A DNA stretch of 64,000 nt from positions 682,001-746,000 of the forward strand of contig JAPYKE020000263.1 of NCBI GenBank assembly GCA_028554795.2. Reading direction: 5' to 3'. Within the stretch, counting starts at the first letter, position 1; each line of letters starts with the position of its first letter. Origin of the DNA: Sinohyriopsis cumingii (taxonomy: Eukaryota > Mollusca > Bivalvia > Unionida > Unionidae). The translations under genes and the position numbers were made by a program. The notes below the pieces were generated by a model. The model saw nothing but the letters and a program-made list of their open reading frames with translations, had not been told where the DNA came from and searched no databases. Positions 62,025 to 64,000 of this stretch are shown here, one piece after another.

Positions 62025-64000
62025 CAAGTCTGGGGAGATGAATACTTTTTTTTCAAGGGTTTCATGCTGAGGAATGAACAGTCTTCCAGTTTTCATTCTC
62101 ATACCTCAATAACTACAGATTGTAATGAGCATTTAAATATAAGTTTTGTGTAAAGAAAGAACTTAGCCTTTTTGTGATACAGTGATGTAGACTTTCTGGA
62201 CCCATGCAGTAATTACAATGGGTGCGCTAAGAACACAGCTTGTCATCATTCTTCTGTTTTCAGGGATCTGCATCAATTAGAACACATACAAGTTTTGAAT
62301 AATTCTAGAAACTGCATAAAATCAAATGCCCTGACTTGGAAACTTTCGGTGGTGCTACTTCCGGTTAGCATTGCGCTAATTTTTGGTAAAGTCCCAGGAG
62401 AATTGGATGTCATAAATAAAACATAAACAACCTAGATGCATGGGCTAGGATAAAATGTTATTTTTAAAAAAACGCATTTCAAGGAGTCACTTAATATCTT
62501 TTAACTATTATTATCCACTCAAACATATATTGATCTTACCATGAGCAAGTCCTGTCTGGCTGTGATATGTATTCATGTATATCAGTGTATGTGTGTATGC
62601 ATGTACGTTAGAGACAGTCTTTGATTAATCATACATGTATGTAGTGGAAAGGTAATAACAATATATGTGTCATTAGGCAGTTTCATTATTGATAGTTTAT
62701 GCGAATTTCCAGATATAAATGTATAATAAACCTTTTTTGTATTATTAAAAGAAACAAGAAATTATCTTACCTTGCAAATAACAGCAGCAACAAAAATATA
62801 GAATCAGTGAGTTTGCAAATTGACACAGAATGGCATGAAGGAGTTGAGAAAAACGTATTCCTGCATTGCTATAATTAGCCTTGGAACCACATTTTGTTGG
62901 TCAAGAACGGATTCATTATATTGGATCAGGTATCTTTCAAAATTTGTATGTATTTAATAGAAATCAGTTTGTTTGTTAGGACTCTATTCACAATGCCAAT
63001 TGTTCTTTGATGCAACATTTATTTCTTTATCCCCATGATTTTTAGTAAATATATTATCATACCATTTGTGCATCAATTCATCTAGAACCACATATCTTTC
63101 TATACTGTCAGAAAACTTTTAACATAGGTTACCCATGTGGAGACCTTTATCAACATGAGTATAACTTTAGGACTTTTCCTACGGGTCTCTGGGAGGGAAT
63201 CAGTATTTTCCATAACAGTGAGAATTTCTCTAGTACACTTTGTACATTCTTTCACGTTCTCTTCTTTTTGCAATTGTTTTGAAAAGTATTGAAGATCATT
63301 TATTTATCCCACTGTCTCTAACCAAAACTACACCCAAATTGGTACATGGGGTGTCCACATTATGACCATCAGTGAGTGGCATAAAAGGGCCACTCCTTTG
63401 GGGTCATTGGGAAAGGCTTAATATTTGTAACAACATTAACATTTTGCCTTCATTTTCTATTATATTTTTACCAACTTTTACTTTGTACGTTGATTATTAG
63501 GATAAGGACATGGAATATGTAACAAAGAGAGGGCTGGAGGAAGGTTGTTCATTGGTCAAATGTTCAAAACATTCAATTAAAATTAAATTTTTTAATGTCT
63601 TACGAACTTAATAATATGCAGCCGAAGAAAAGAGACACATCATTGTGATCTATATTGTGTCACTAGGAGGGGGGATATGTACGACAAATCATGGGATAGA
63701 TGAATGATCATAATGAAACATGTCTTCACCTACTAGTGTGAGAAAAGAATTTTTATGAAATATGTTTGAGGTGTTGAATGTAAGGCTATTAAACGGTATT
63801 TGTTCAGCAACAGTTGATTTGTGTATTTGCATTATTGATAATATGCACACAGAGGTTTAATAAAGACAAACAATATCAACTTCGTTTATCAATTATTTTG
63901 TGTCATATTTAATATAAAAATGTCAGTTTTCCATTTTGAGTTGTCAGTTTCATGAATATATTTGAATCAGCCCCATTACACAACATAGGTTTTAGGAACA
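62025..64000. other. Intergenic, no recognised feature
   Basis: No coding frame, tandem repeat or element could be supported. Confidence 0.4.

Overview
The window looks like nuclear DNA from an invertebrate animal, most likely a mollusc. It is AT-rich and has no long open reading frames, no operon-like packing and no ribosome-binding sites. It does carry degenerate retroelements, a tRNA-headed SINE with a V-SINE-like body, CA/TA microsatellites and a very long satellite-type tandem array. The mollusc assignment is an inference from the style of the SINE and LINE; nothing in the window names a species.

Region 1 (1-47,875) is one uninterrupted tandem array: 16 units (the first lacks about 76 bp at the window edge) plus a 518-bp truncated last unit, all on the same strand. 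The basic unit is about 2.87 kb. Five units are about 3.15-3.20 kb because they carry an internal head-to-tail duplication of 270-321 bp near the start. In the left part a short (B) and a long (A) unit alternate, giving a higher-order repeat of exactly 6,021 bp three times in a row (2,805, 8,826, 14,847, 20,868). From about 30 kb on, all units are short and fall into two other sub-variants. I find no convincing protein gene in the unit: its 60-107-codon ORFs mostly begin at non-ATG codons, differ between copies mainly by amino-acid changes and are broken in several copies. Each unit does carry a promoter-like cluster (nuclear-receptor half-sites, forkhead sites, an E-box, a CRE or near-CRE, TATAA and an initiator-like TCAGT), then a conserved 22-codon ATG ORF, an exon-like block with splice-like borders and an AATAAA. 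This could be a transcribed satellite, but transcription is a hypothesis.

Region 2 (47,876 to about 50,560) is a decayed Ty3/gypsy-type LTR retrotransposon on the minus strand. It has part of an LTR, a primer-binding site matching the 3' end of tRNA-Leu, Gag with a charged coiled coil, a damaged zinc knuckle, a protease remnant, an integrase zinc-finger remnant and a piece of the reverse transcriptase N-terminus. The satellite array replaces the rest of the element at a sharp breakpoint inside the reverse transcriptase.

Region 3 (50.6-55.0 kb) holds a broken ORF on the minus strand resembling the N-terminal part of Maverick/Polinton-type DNA polymerase B proteins, a MITE-like inverted repeat, a possible SINE tail, microsatellites and a 71-bp compound minisatellite.

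Region 4 (about 55.09-58.11 kb) is a decayed non-LTR retrotransposon (LINE) on the minus strand. Its endonuclease, reverse transcriptase and C-terminal region are recognisable in order. A 322-bp tRNA-derived SINE with 14-bp target-site duplications sits inside it.

Region 5 (58.1-64 kb) is non-coding as far as I can see, with simple repeats and one 55-bp tandem duplication. No host protein-coding gene could be supported anywhere in the window.
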